Shown here: in pieces, positions 8,848-17,528 of the stretch | Numbering within the stretch: the first letter of the stretch is position 1 | Layout: each line of letters begins with the position of its first letter | Source: Marinomonas sp. TW1 | Lineage (GTDB): Bacteria; Pseudomonadota; Gammaproteobacteria; Pseudomonadales; Marinomonadaceae | DNA: 64,000 nucleotides | Direction of reading: 5' to 3' | Assembly: GCF_001625355.1 (NCBI RefSeq) | Contig: NZ_JSEE01000003.1 | Coordinates: 1-64,000, forward strand | Notes under the pieces: model-generated | What the model was told of the DNA's origin: nothing | The model's database searches: none | The model's input: only the letters and a program-made list of their open reading frames with translations | Translations under genes and position numbers: made by a program

Positions 8848-9123
8848 ATGCTTAATACTCAACACTTAATGACATACAAAGCCTTGGTGGAGACAGGAAG
8901 CTTTACGCTCACTGCTAAGCAATTGGGTTTGACGCAACCAGCGATCAGTCAGCATATTCAAAAGCTGGAGAAAGAATTGGGTGAAACATTACTGATACGT
9001 CATGGACGTCGAATTGAACTGACCCAAGCAGGTAAAGTGTTACTCAAACACATAGACCAACTCGAAGGCTGTTACCGCGACTTTATGACCTCGTGGGAAA
9101 GAGTGGCCGAACACGCCCATTAA
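8848..9123 (+). CDS. Stand-alone LysR-type DNA-binding domain protein
   Basis: Only 91 residues, corresponding to the N-terminal winged helix-turn-helix of LysR-type regulators: the helix-turn-helix FTLTAKQLGLTQPAISQHIQ, then the linker-helix start LTQAGKVLLKHIDQLE. The 200-residue effector-binding domain that normally follows is absent, and the stop TAA overlaps the convergent NUDIX stop by four bases. AAGGAATC seven bases before the ATG is a good ribosome binding site. It may be a truncated regulator now fixed as a mini-repressor, or a decayed gene; the helix-turn-helix looks intact. Confidence 0.75.
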   Translation: MLNTQHLMTYKALVETGSFTLTAKQLGLTQPAISQHIQKLEKELGETLLIRHGRRIELTQAGKVLLKHIDQLEGCYRDFMTSWERVAEHAH

Positions 9124-9779
9124 GGACGGTTGGTAAGGTGTCTCGATAGGGTCTGGTAAAGGCCGTATAAAATACCTGCTGTCACTCCCCAAATTCGGAT
9201 GTCTTGGTAATAGACTTCAAAATAGCCACGCGATATGGAATCCAGTTTACGCTGTTTGAACGCATAGTTTTGCGGCGTCAGTAAGTGACGTAACGGAACC
9301 CAGTGGACGGATTTGACCTCTTCTTCACATAAGCTCAGTTCACTTCGGCGTGTCATCTCAGCCACAATCGGCTTAATGCAGAAACCTGATAAAGTACAAT
9401 ACTCCCCAAGTTCTCCTAGTAAATCGAAGCAATCTGGCGCTAAGCCAACTTCTTCTAAGGTTTCTCGCAGTGCTGTGTACTGGATACTGGCGTCATCTGG
9501 GTCGTGTTTACCACCTGGAAATGCGATCTGACCTGGGTGGTTGCGCATGTGAAGGGCACGTTGAGTCAGCAACACATACAGTTCGCCGTCTTCTGGTGCT
9601 TGCCAGATCGGAATCAATACGGCCGCAGAACGGTAATCTAATTCATAACCCTGCGGAAACATCTCTTCGTCTGGGTTATGGATACTCTGCCGATAAGGTG
9701 TTTTGTCTAAGGCGGCACGAATGTCATCTAAACTAAGGTCAATTGGGGGAGCATTCAAAAACTGCTCTATGTCTGACAT
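9120..9779 (-). CDS. nudL: CoA pyrophosphatase-type NUDIX hydrolase
   Basis: A 219-residue NUDIX protein. The CoA-hydrolase (UPF0035) signature L-T-x-R-A-x3-R-x3-G-x3-F-P-G-G is complete, from LTQRALHMR to IAFPGG, and is followed by the NUDIX helix ALRETLEEVGL with the metal-binding glutamates. Such enzymes split CoA and its derivatives into 3',5'-ADP and phosphopantetheine. The first glutamate of the general NUDIX box is replaced in this segment (DPDDAS), as is usual in this subfamily. It lies eight bases downstream of pabB on the same strand, so the two are probably co-transcribed. Confidence 0.88.
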   Translation of the reverse strand: MSDIEQFLNAPPIDLSLDDIRAALDKTPYRQSIHNPDEEMFPQGYELDYRSAAVLIPIWQAPEDGELYVLLTQRALHMRNHPGQIAFPGGKHDPDDASIQYTALRETLEEVGLAPDCFDLLGELGEYCTLSGFCIKPIVAEMTRRSELSLCEEEVKSVHWVPLRHLLTPQNYAFKQRKLDSISRGYFEVYYQDIRIWGVTAGILYGLYQTLSRHLTNRP

Positions 9780-9787
9780 GGTAAGAC

Positions 9788-11224
9788 CTACTTCAAAAAA
9801 TCTCTTTCTAGAGTATGGGTTAATTTGCCTACTTTGGTAAAGGTTTCTTGGTACTCTTCTTCACATTTTGAATCGGCAACCAAACCGCCACCAGCCCAAC
9901 AATGTAATTTACCCTGATCGGCCACCAAGGTGCGAATAGTGATACTGGAGTCCATTTGACCATTGCTGCTGAAGTAAACAATGGAACCACAATAAGCGGA
10001 ACGTTGATGAGGTTCCAGTTCATCAATGACTTCCATGGCACGAATTTTAGGGGCGCCTGTGATCGAGCCACCAGGGAAACTTTGCTGGAACACGTGAATG
10101 TTGTGTTCGGCTTTGTCGATACGACCTTCCACCGTGGACACCAGATGATGCACGTTAGCGTAACTTTCCAAGGCGAATAACTTAGGTACTTTAATGCTGC
10201 CAGTTAAACAGGTGCGACCTAAATCATTGCGCAGTAAATCGACAATCATGAGGTTTTCGGCGCGGTCTTTTTCTGACGACAACAGGGTCTCGGCGTTGGC
10301 TTGATCTTCTTTAGGGGTCTCCCCTCGGGCAATGGTGCCTTTAATGGGTTTGGATTCGACTCGACCTTGATCACATAACAGAAAGCGTTCTGGCGAATGA
10401 CTCAGTATGCTTTGTTGCGCAGAGAATTCTAAGTAAGCGGAGAAAGGCGTGGGACAGACTTGGCGAAGCGCTTGATAAGCGGTAAACGTGTCGCCTTGAT
10501 ACTGAGCAGTAAAGCGTTGTGCTAAATTGACTTGATAACAGTCGCCCGCTTGGATGTAGTCCTGTACCTTGGCAAACTTGTTGGCGTAGTCTTCGGCGGT
10601 CATGTTGGAGGTAAAGGCTGAGGTCAGCTCGAAAGCGTGTTTTGCCAATAAATCATGATGTACTAAGACATCATCCGCTGCACTGGTAAAACGGTTGATC
10701 AATTGACTGATGTCCTCTTCGTGACACCAAGGTGTGTAGATCAGCTCGGTTTTTTGCGTCTGATGATGAGTAACAACCGCCCAGCCGTAAAGCCCCATGT
10801 TGAATGTGTCGAGTTGGATGTCATGGCTGACGCTGTCCGGCAGCTGCTCGACGTAATGACCACTTTCGTAACCGTAATAGCCCAATAGTCCACCCGTAAA
10901 AGGTAAGTCCTTAGGGGCTGATTGCGCCCAGCTTTCTTGGCAAATACGTGACATTAACTCCTTTAGTAAGGCCATCGGGTTTTGTTGTTTGGATAAGGTG
11001 TACAAAGGTGTTTCTGTCCACTGGATAACCTTGCTTTGATCCGCTTGTTGATGATTGCCATGAATGCGGGCAAGGGGATTGGCCACCAAAATATCAAATC
11101 GCGTGTCGCTGAAATGTTCGTGGTTGCTGTCCAGTAAGGCTGGGTAAGGTAAATCTCGAACGGCGGCGTAAAAAGCGAGTAAATTGGACTGATAAGGAAG
11201 ATTTATCCGTTTGATTTCTGACAT
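9788..11224 (-). CDS. pabB: Aminodeoxychorismate synthase component I
   Basis: A 478-residue chorismate-utilising enzyme. With the glutamine amidotransferase PabA it converts chorismate to 4-amino-4-deoxychorismate for folate synthesis. The C-terminal catalytic half carries PIKGT (293-297, with the K295 that distinguishes aminodeoxychorismate synthase from anthranilate synthase), LLRNDLGR, PGGSITGAPKIRAMEVID, YCGSIVYFSSNG and GGGLVADSKCEEEYQE. The N-terminal half (FTGGLLGYYGYESG) is the TrpE/PabB N domain. It is probably the first gene of a two-gene unit with the NUDIX gene. No pabA or pabC is present here. Confidence 0.93.
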   Translation of the reverse strand: MSEIKRINLPYQSNLLAFYAAVRDLPYPALLDSNHEHFSDTRFDILVANPLARIHGNHQQADQSKVIQWTETPLYTLSKQQNPMALLKELMSRICQESWAQSAPKDLPFTGGLLGYYGYESGHYVEQLPDSVSHDIQLDTFNMGLYGWAVVTHHQTQKTELIYTPWCHEEDISQLINRFTSAADDVLVHHDLLAKHAFELTSAFTSNMTAEDYANKFAKVQDYIQAGDCYQVNLAQRFTAQYQGDTFTAYQALRQVCPTPFSAYLEFSAQQSILSHSPERFLLCDQGRVESKPIKGTIARGETPKEDQANAETLLSSEKDRAENLMIVDLLRNDLGRTCLTGSIKVPKLFALESYANVHHLVSTVEGRIDKAEHNIHVFQQSFPGGSITGAPKIRAMEVIDELEPHQRSAYCGSIVYFSSNGQMDSSITIRTLVADQGKLHCWAGGGLVADSKCEEEYQETFTKVGKLTHTLERDFLK

Positions 11225-11312
11225 TTTGTCTTATTACCTAGTAAAATGTTACCGCAGATGGAATAGCGAATATTGTATTCCTTTAATAAGGGTCCTCACA
11301 GGTTAATTACAA

Positions 11313-12179
11313 GTGTCTGACGTTTTTTTTCTTTCTTTGCCCAATGCACGTATTGCGTATCGCTTACACGAAAACCCTAATGCCACTTCGGATGCCGCTT
11401 GTTTAATGTTGCATGGTGCGGGTGTGGCTGGCGATATTACCTTTTCTCCTATGTTGCCTTATTTGACGCCTTGGCGTTGGCTGCTGATTCCTGATTTAAA
11501 AGGAATGGGGGATTCTTTTCATGGGGATGGGGAAGAAAAGGCCGTATCGATTGCGGATTTGACCGCTGACGTGATGGCATTGCTGGATCATCTAAACTGG
11601 ACTCAGTTTGATTTGGTGGCGTATTCCCTGGGCGGTTTAGTGGCGCTGAATTTAAATTTTCAACGTCATCAAGCGGGTCAATCGCCAGTGAAAATGGCCT
11701 TGTTAGAACCAGCGTCGCTGGATCGACAAGACCTCAGTCATTTAAAGGAGGTACGCCAAAAGTATCGTCGTGCCTCGCAATTGATTCGTGAAACGGGGGA
11801 TGTGGAACTGGGGGTTGCCTGCTTTATGGACGGTGTGTCGCCCAATCGCCGTAAGCACCCTGTGGCAGAAGCCACCACGCAATCCCGTTTGGCACATCGA
11901 CCGTTTGGTTTTGCCTATGCATTGGATGCGGTCACTGACTTTGTTGAACAGGCGGCCCATAATCCACATGTTCGTTATGCCATGATAGAAGCGTCACCGG
12001 AAGTCTTCTTGTTCTCTGGTGAATTGAGTCATGAGGCATTAAAACAGCATTATGAGTTATTAAGCGAACGCAATGCCGCATGGCAACACACAGTGATGAG
12101 TGCCTGTGATCACTCATTGCCCTTTCAAAAGCCGAGGCAAATTGCCAAGCATTTGAATAAGTGGTTTGCCTCGTCTTAA
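11313..12179 (+). CDS. Alpha/beta-fold hydrolase
   Basis: A 288-residue alpha/beta hydrolase. The oxyanion segment is LMLHGAGVAG, the nucleophile elbow AYSLGG places serine at 105 (with alanine rather than glycine at the first elbow position), and a late histidine is in ACDHSLPF. The frame opens with a GTG at 11313 and a weak ribosome binding site; no better start is visible downstream before the first strand. It is divergent from pabB and separated from the pilin operon by a hairpin. Family members include esterases and C-C hydrolases; substrate unknown. Confidence 0.8.
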   Translation: MSDVFFLSLPNARIAYRLHENPNATSDAACLMLHGAGVAGDITFSPMLPYLTPWRWLLIPDLKGMGDSFHGDGEEKAVSIADLTADVMALLDHLNWTQFDLVAYSLGGLVALNLNFQRHQAGQSPVKMALLEPASLDRQDLSHLKEVRQKYRRASQLIRETGDVELGVACFMDGVSPNRRKHPVAEATTQSRLAHRPFGFAYALDAVTDFVEQAAHNPHVRYAMIEASPEVFLFSGELSHEALKQHYELLSERNAAWQHTVMSACDHSLPFQKPRQIAKHLNKWFASS

Positions 12180-12198
12180 GCTTACGCTAGGATAGATT

Positions 12199-12217
12199 GG
12201 TGAGCAGGAAGCTCACC
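12199..12217. terminator. Hairpin between hydrolase gene and pilin operon
   Basis: GGTGAGC and GCTCACC form a perfect 7-bp stem around a five-base loop. There is no T-run after it, so it is at best a weak terminator or a processing/attenuation structure ahead of the pilin operon. Confidence 0.4.
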
Positions 12218-12246
12218 CATAAAACAATAGAACAAGGAGGCGTTCT

Positions 12247-12780
12247 ATGGTCCAGCAATATGGTTATTCCTTATTGGAGCTGTTGTGCGTGTTGGCAATT
12301 CTGAGCTTATTGGCGCACCTTGGCTCGTCCCACTTCCTCTCTGTTAATCAAGATCTAGAAAATCAACGGACGCTCAAAACAGAAGTCGCGCGTTTAGCCA
12401 ATGGCTTAACTCAAGCACGTCAATTGGCGGTGGCCAGTGGTCGACTCAGTTACCTTTGTGGCGGGGTTCGACATTGTACTGGGGATTGGTCAACGGGGTT
12501 TCGTGTGTATCAACATAGTGAATCGGGTCAGGCTGAAAAAACGTTCACTAGTATCTCATTTGCCTCGAGCTTATTGGTCGCTTGGCGAGGCTTTCCGGCT
12601 CAGAAAACACAAATTGAGTATCAGCTTAATGGCTTATCCGGCTATCAAAACGGTACGTTTGTGTTTTGTTTAGGGCGTTGGAAAATGGCGTTGGTGCTCA
12701 ATCAAAGTGGTCGATTTTATGTGTCGTCTTTGCAGTCTTTGCCACAGTCAGCGCCATTGAGTGTGGAAGACTGCACATGA
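12247..12780 (+). CDS. Minor pseudopilin, GspH/FimT type
   Basis: A 177-residue prepilin. The prepilin peptidase site is YG^YSLLELL, with glutamate at +5, followed by a 20-residue hydrophobic helix (LCVLAILSLLAHLG). The C-terminal part contains the strand-rich globular domain of GspH/FimT/FimU minor pilins, with several cysteines (CGGVRHC, FCLG). It would initiate or prime assembly of a type IV pilus or type II secretion pseudopilus at the inner membrane. The ATG at 12247 has AAGGAGG ahead of it. First of four tightly coupled genes, and likely expressed with them. Confidence 0.85.
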   Translation: MVQQYGYSLLELLCVLAILSLLAHLGSSHFLSVNQDLENQRTLKTEVARLANGLTQARQLAVASGRLSYLCGGVRHCTGDWSTGFRVYQHSESGQAEKTFTSISFASSLLVAWRGFPAQKTQIEYQLNGLSGYQNGTFVFCLGRWKMALVLNQSGRFYVSSLQSLPQSAPLSVEDCT

Positions 12781-13139
12781 AAAAGTCATTGCAAATAAGG
12801 CCGTTGAAGACTCATCAAGGTGGCTGGGTGTTGCTGGAAGTTTCACTCTGCTTGGTCGTCATTGGTGTCATTTTGTGGGCCATCATGCAGCAAAATGAGG
12901 CTCAGTGGCACAGTTTGTCTTTGAGTGATGCGCAGATCAAGGCTGAACGAAATCGTCAGAAAGCACAACGGATGGCGCATTTATTAGGGCAGGATGTTGG
13001 TTTTTTAGTCGATGACGTAGAGACAGTCGATCCGGTTATTGATTATCCAGATTGCTTGGTTTGTACTCAGCAGAACCTTCAGCAATGGTTTAAAGCCAGT
13101 CTGTTGCCTGTTACGCCTTTATTGGAGTCAGCGAAATAA
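12777..13139 (+). CDS. Minor pseudopilin, PilV/GspI-like
   Basis: A 120-residue prepilin with cleavage site GG^WVLLEVSL (glutamate at +5) and a hydrophobic helix CLVVIGVILWAIM. The globular domain is short, with a CLVC pair near the end. The ATG at 12777 overlaps the previous stop by four bases, so translation is coupled; the longer open frame upstream has no signal for a start. Size and order suggest a PilV/GspI-type minor pilin, though the assignment to a named subunit rests on position. Confidence 0.75.
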   Translation: MKKSLQIRPLKTHQGGWVLLEVSLCLVVIGVILWAIMQQNEAQWHSLSLSDAQIKAERNRQKAQRMAHLLGQDVGFLVDDVETVDPVIDYPDCLVCTQQNLQQWFKASLLPVTPLLESAK

Positions 13140-14035
13140 TGGGGTCTCGTATGGCGTTAATGGGCGGCATTTTATTTGAATTGCTCATCGCTTGTGCGGT
13201 GTTGGGACTCTGCTTACCTTTTATGATGAACGCCTTGCGGGACAGGCAAGCTGAGCAATGGAAGCATCAGGCTTATCAACAAGGGCAAACCCTTCAATCC
13301 GCCATTGATGCGCATTTTCGTTCTCAGTGGCAACGTTTGCTGCCAGCGCAATGTCATCAGCACAGTGCCATGTCTCTTACCATTGAAAGCGCAGCGAATT
13401 CCCCCGCTCGCCTGTCTGCTCGTTCTTTGGTTTCTGGTTCGGATTGGTTGCTGGCAAGGGATCATGGTTTGTGCCGTGGTGCGATAGAGGTGACCGAAAA
13501 CCCGTTGACGGTGGCACTGGATTGCCATTGGAAAGTGGGGGATCAAGCGCGCTTCAGTAGTTGTGATGGGAGTGTTTTGGGACACGTCGTGGGGATTTCT
13601 AGCCAAGGTGCGCAAGTCGCCTTTAGCACAGATGACGTGCTTGGGCTGTCTGGTGTGATTGCCAGTGAAGACGGTTTTTATTGGTATTTGGCGGAAGGGA
13701 AAACGGGACAAGGTGCGTTATGGCGCTCCCCTGAGGTCAGTGGTAATGCGTTAGAACTATGGGATGGCATCGAGCGTTTATCGATTTTCCCCTTGTTGGA
13801 TCAGGATCAAAATGGTTTCGTCGACACCTTAGACACCCGTTACGGCCATTATGATTTGCAACATGTTCGTGCCTTGTGGGTGGAATATCAATATCGCCTC
13901 GGGGATTGTCATCCAGATCTAGCCGAAGCTGTGCCACAAGCTTATCTTTCTATGCGAGGAGAGGAGTGGCAATATCACCGTCCTTGTCAGCAAGTGGGCA
14001 ATCAGATTATTGAGTTACAAGGAGGGGGCCTGTGA
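13139..14035 (+). CDS. Minor pseudopilin, PilW/GspJ-like
   Basis: A 298-residue prepilin-like protein whose ATG overlaps the previous stop by one base. The N terminus reads MALMG^GILFELLIACAVLG: cleavage between the two glycines would leave glutamate at +5, but glycine instead of phenylalanine or methionine at +1, which is unusual. A longer globular region with cysteines (QCHQHS, DCHWK, DCHPD, PCQQ) follows, as in PilW/PpdB-like proteins. A DQDQNGFVDTLD segment resembles a calcium-binding loop. Third gene of the pilin operon. Confidence 0.75.
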   Translation: MGSRMALMGGILFELLIACAVLGLCLPFMMNALRDRQAEQWKHQAYQQGQTLQSAIDAHFRSQWQRLLPAQCHQHSAMSLTIESAANSPARLSARSLVSGSDWLLARDHGLCRGAIEVTENPLTVALDCHWKVGDQARFSSCDGSVLGHVVGISSQGAQVAFSTDDVLGLSGVIASEDGFYWYLAEGKTGQGALWRSPEVSGNALELWDGIERLSIFPLLDQDQNGFVDTLDTRYGHYDLQHVRALWVEYQYRLGDCHPDLAEAVPQAYLSMRGEEWQYHRPCQQVGNQIIELQGGGL

Positions 14036-14484
14036 ATCCGCTGGCCTTGCATCAGCCCACCTTAGCGGGTTGGTTAGGCTTGCCAGTGCTGGTATTGCTG
14101 TTGGTTGTCGCCAGTATGTCGATGGCGTTTCAAGACAGGTTGCTGGCGCAATACCAGTGGCGTGGTCAATTGCAAGCGGTGGCAGATGAGCAGTCCGTGT
14201 GGCAAGACTTTATACGCTTGCTGGTGGGCGCCCCTGAGTTTTCGCAAGCAAGTGACTCTCACTGTCTTGGCTTTTGTCCGTTGCAACAAGACAACGCTAG
14301 CCTAGAACAAATAGAATGGCGTAGCGAGGGGCGAACGGTGTTGTATCAATGGCATCGATATGAAAGAGACGATGGTATGGAATTCCATCGTCTCTGTGCT
14401 TCCATTAATCAACAAAGCTACCATTGCTGGTGGTGGCAAAATCGAATCCTGCGGCACCAAGGTTGGCTTACTCTGCTTGATTGA
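14032..14484 (+). CDS. Minor pseudopilin, PilX/GspK-like, lacking Glu5
   Basis: A 150-residue protein with a short leader and a hydrophobic helix (GLPVLVLLLVVASMSMAF). If AG^WLGLPVL is the peptidase site, residue +5 is proline, not glutamate. Loss of Glu5 is known for GspK and PilX, which sit at the pilus tip. Cysteine pairs (HCLGFC, CASIN...HCW) suggest disulphides. The GTG start overlaps the previous stop by four bases. The 3' end overlaps the convergent gene at 14468 by 17 bases. Confidence 0.65.
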   Translation: MNPLALHQPTLAGWLGLPVLVLLLVVASMSMAFQDRLLAQYQWRGQLQAVADEQSVWQDFIRLLVGAPEFSQASDSHCLGFCPLQQDNASLEQIEWRSEGRTVLYQWHRYERDDGMEFHRLCASINQQSYHCWWWQNRILRHQGWLTLLD

Positions 14485-14728
14485 ACGCTCTTAAGTGTTC
14501 AGCGCTGCAAAAAGCTCGTGCTTTTTGGTCATGTATAGCATGAGAACGAGGAACATAAGTCTGGCACTGTTGGCAACGAACCATGCTTTCTTGTTCTGTG
14601 GATGGTGACTCTGATGACGACTTTTTGTGCTTAGTCGGTGCTTTTTTTCCTTTCAAAATGACAAATTGGCGGTATAACCACCAGCCAATAAAGAAAATCG
14701 CAACAAAAACGATCAAACGGACGATCAT
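14468..14728 (-). CDS. PP0621-family small membrane protein with zinc-finger-like tail
   Basis: An 86-residue protein with an N-terminal membrane helix (LIVFVAIFFIGWWLYRQF), a basic/serine-rich linker and a cysteine cluster CQQCQTYVPRSHAI...FCSAEHLRAF that could bind zinc. This domain order matches the short PP0621-type conserved proteins of gammaproteobacteria, which have no established function. It overlaps the last pilin gene convergently and is divergent from nadE. Confidence 0.75.
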   Translation of the reverse strand: MIVRLIVFVAIFFIGWWLYRQFVILKGKKAPTKHKKSSSESPSTEQESMVRCQQCQTYVPRSHAIHDQKARAFCSAEHLRAFNQAE

Positions 14729-14801
14729 ATACTTTACCTAAGTTGGCTAATTCCAGACAATAAAGGGCATATTCTAACAGAGTTGATGAGATAGCAACGG
14801 T

Positions 14802-16439
14802 ATGACATTAAGAATTGCAATGGCCCAACTGGATATGTTGGTCGGCGATATTAGCAAGAACACCCAATCTGTGATTGATGCGGCCCTCAAAGCCCGTGAT
14901 CAAGAGCAGGCTGATGTCGTGGTTTTTCCCGAATTAACATTGACGGGCTATCCCCCAGAAGACTTATTACTGCGCCCTAGTTTAGAACCGCGTATTGAAT
15001 CGGCCTTGGCGAAAATTCAAGCTGAGGTAACGGGTATTTATTTAGTATTAGGTTACCCAAGACGCATTGATGGTGAGTTGTTTAACTGCGCTGGGGTTAT
15101 TTATCAGGGTCAGATGTTGGTTGAGTACGCCAAGCAGAAGTTGCCGAATTTCCTCGTATTCGATGACAAACGTTACTTTAGCGAAGGCCGTGACGCCGGT
15201 TTGGTCAACATTAAAGGCGTTAAGGTGGGGCTGAGTATTTGTGAAGACATCTGGCACCCAGAACCCATAGCGCAAGCCAAAGCCGCTGGTGCTGAACTGA
15301 TCCTAAACCTAAATGCATCGCCGTACCACATTGAAAAAATGGGCGAGCGCGAAACCTTGCTGCATAAGCGTGCGACGGAAACCACCTTGCCGATTGTCTA
15401 CGTAAATTACATGGGCGCGCAGGATGAATTGGTTTACGAAGGTGGCTCGTTTGTGGTCAATGCGAAAGGCGAAAAAGTCATGCAAGCGCCTTGGTTTGAG
15501 TCTGGATTGTACTGTACTGACTTTATCGTGAATGACGGCCAAAGTCATAAGGTTGAGCCGGTGTCCGCGATCATTGCTCCGGCTTTGAGTGAAGAGGCCA
15601 GTGTGTATCAGGCGATGGTGCTGGGGCTGCGTGATTACATTGAGAAGAACCGTTTTAAAGGCATTGTTTTAGGCTTGAGTGGTGGTATAGATTCCGCTTT
15701 GTCTTTGGCTGTCGCGGTGGATGCCATTGGCGCTGATCGTGTACAAGCGGTGATGATGCCATACACCTATACGTCGTCTATTAGTCTTGAAGATGCGGAA
15801 GAAGAAGCCAACTTATTGGGTGTGAAATACAGTGTGTTGCCGATTGAATCCATGGTGTCGGCGTTTAATGATGTCTTAGCGCCAGAATTTGAAGGTTACG
15901 ACAAAGACACCACGGAAGAAAACCTGCAAGCGCGTACTCGCGGTGTGACGCTGATGGCGATTTCCAATAAAAAGGGCTACATGGTTTTGACCACCGGCAA
16001 TAAGAGTGAAATGGCGGTAGGTTACGCCACTTTGTACGGTGACATGGTAGGCGGTTATTCGGTGTTAAAAGACGTGTTTAAAACCCTAGTTTTTAAACTT
16101 TGTCGCTACCGAAACACCTTAGGTTATGTGATTCCTGAGCGCGTCATTACGCGTCCACCATCCGCAGAATTGGCGCCTGATCAGAAGGATGAGGATTCCT
16201 TACCAAGCTACGACATTCTTGATCAGATCTTGCATATGTACATTGAGCAAGACATGAGTGCCGAAGCCATTTTAGCAACGCATCAGTTTGATCGAGATAC
16301 GGTGTATCGTGTTTTACGTTTGGTGGATGTCAATGAATACAAGCGTCGCCAAGCGCCAACAGGTGTGCGTATTACTGCCCGTGGCTTTGGTCGTGATCGT
16401 CGATACCCCATTACTAATGGCTGGCATATTGGCGAGTAA
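14802..16439 (+). CDS. nadE: Glutamine-dependent NAD+ synthase
   Basis: A 545-residue two-domain enzyme making NAD+ from nicotinic acid adenine dinucleotide, ATP and glutamine. The N-terminal nitrilase-type glutaminase has the triad E44 (VFPELTLTG), K113 (KQKLPN) and C147 (SICEDIW). The C-terminal ammonia-dependent synthetase has the PP-loop SGGIDS at 293-298 and later TGNKSEMAVGY and PPSAELAPDQKDEDSLP. All catalytic residues are present. Monocistronic, divergent from the small PP0621-type gene, and followed by a long perfect inverted repeat. Confidence 0.95.
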   Translation: MTLRIAMAQLDMLVGDISKNTQSVIDAALKARDQEQADVVVFPELTLTGYPPEDLLLRPSLEPRIESALAKIQAEVTGIYLVLGYPRRIDGELFNCAGVIYQGQMLVEYAKQKLPNFLVFDDKRYFSEGRDAGLVNIKGVKVGLSICEDIWHPEPIAQAKAAGAELILNLNASPYHIEKMGERETLLHKRATETTLPIVYVNYMGAQDELVYEGGSFVVNAKGEKVMQAPWFESGLYCTDFIVNDGQSHKVEPVSAIIAPALSEEASVYQAMVLGLRDYIEKNRFKGIVLGLSGGIDSALSLAVAVDAIGADRVQAVMMPYTYTSSISLEDAEEEANLLGVKYSVLPIESMVSAFNDVLAPEFEGYDKDTTEENLQARTRGVTLMAISNKKGYMVLTTGNKSEMAVGYATLYGDMVGGYSVLKDVFKTLVFKLCRYRNTLGYVIPERVITRPPSAELAPDQKDEDSLPSYDILDQILHMYIEQDMSAEAILATHQFDRDTVYRVLRLVDVNEYKRRQAPTGVRITARGFGRDRRYPITNGWHIGE

Positions 16440-16490
16440 TCTCTCGCTTGATAGCCTCGTTTAATGGGTTTGATAAGATAGAACGAAGGA

Positions 16491-16535
16491 AAGAACAACG
16501 CACTTTAAAAGGGGATAATAAAGGGCGTTGTTCTT
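16491..16535. terminator. Long inverted repeat between nadE and porin genes
   Basis: AAGAACAACGC (16491-16501) and GCGTTGTTCTT (16525-16535) are perfect 11-base inverted copies separated by 23 bases. They lie between the 3' ends of two convergent genes, where a bidirectional terminator is expected. The loop is long and the T-run weak, so function is uncertain. Confidence 0.5.
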
Positions 16536-16562
16536 AAGTTTCTATTGCTAGAAGGTTAATAA

Positions 16563-17528
16563 CTAGAAAGTGTAATTAAAGCGTAGACGAGTGGCCAAAA
16601 CTTTATCGTTCACTCCTGCTGCTACATCGTCTGCGGTTGAATAAGACGCCGCTAATGTCATTGAAGCATTATCGATATCAAACACCGGCATGGTATAGGC
16701 CGTGTACAGGGTGGTGACGGAAGGATCGTTAGCACCATCATCAACATTAGACGTAATGATCCCAAGACCAAAATTGTCGTAGGTCATGTTGGCTGTCATA
16801 GAGCTGACTTCTTCGTCTGTGTTGTCATCTTCCATTTGAGTGACGGCAAGATTGACGTTGGCACCAGACACATCAAAATTAGCCGCTAATGCGAAACCTG
16901 ATTGACTCACATTGGATCCGTTCGTTAGCTCGTAGTCAACACTTTCGTAGCCCGCTGTAATAGTGGCAGATCCTGCTTTGAACGTAATGATAGGACGAAT
17001 GCCGGCGATGCTAGTAGTGTTGTCACCAGTGGCATTGTCAGAATTACCCGCTCCATATATGGTTCCCAATTCAAATTGAACGGCTTCGCTGGCATTCATA
17101 TGAATGGCGATTTGACCACCGTCATCACTGGTTCGACCACGCACTTTTTTGGCTTCGTAAACAGACACACCACCTGCGTTTTCAACGACGACGTCTTTGC
17201 CTTTAGGGAAGAGGTTAGTGGCTTCAAAGCGGCCCAATTGCACGTCGATATTGGCGTTACCTATTTTTAGGTAAGCATCGGCAATGCCAGATGTGCCATT
17301 GACTTTCAATTCAATCGTACCTTTACCTTCAATAAAGTTATCACCGGAAGTGTGTTTGCCATAGCTATTCAACTCGACACGACCTGTTTGCAAATAGGTG
17401 GTATCACCTACTTCCTTATCGATTACATCAGTATTTAATTCGAAGTTTGCGTCAAATGAAGGGGCCGCAACCACACCGGCAGATAATAAGCTGCTGAAGA
17501 GGGCGGAATATAGAATGCGTTTTTTCAT
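16563..17528 (-). CDS. Outer-membrane porin-like beta-barrel protein
   Basis: A 321-residue secreted protein. Residues 1-22 are a signal peptide (MKKRILYSALFSSLLSAG...VAA). The mature part is built of short alternating amphipathic strands rich in Gly, Asn, Asp and Thr and ends in RLRFNYTF; the terminal phenylalanine is the usual outer-membrane barrel assembly signal. It resembles carbohydrate- or general-porin proteins of marine gammaproteobacteria. The leader upstream is long and AT-rich, which suggests complex regulation. Substrate specificity cannot be read from sequence. Confidence 0.8.
   Translation of the reverse strand: MKKRILYSALFSSLLSAGVVAAPSFDANFELNTDVIDKEVGDTTYLQTGRVELNSYGKHTSGDNFIEGKGTIELKVNGTSGIADAYLKIGNANIDVQLGRFEATNLFPKGKDVVVENAGGVSVYEAKKVRGRTSDDGGQIAIHMNASEAVQFELGTIYGAGNSDNATGDNTTSIAGIRPIITFKAGSATITAGYESVDYELTNGSNVSQSGFALAANFDVSGANVNLAVTQMEDDNTDEEVSSMTANMTYDNFGLGIITSNVDDGANDPSVTTLYTAYTMPVFDIDNASMTLAASYSTADDVAAGVNDKVLATRLRFNYTF

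Noticed and set aside
13214-13711. 165-residue minus-strand frame
   Set aside because: Antisense to the PilW-like gene, which has a signal sequence, coupling and prepilin site.
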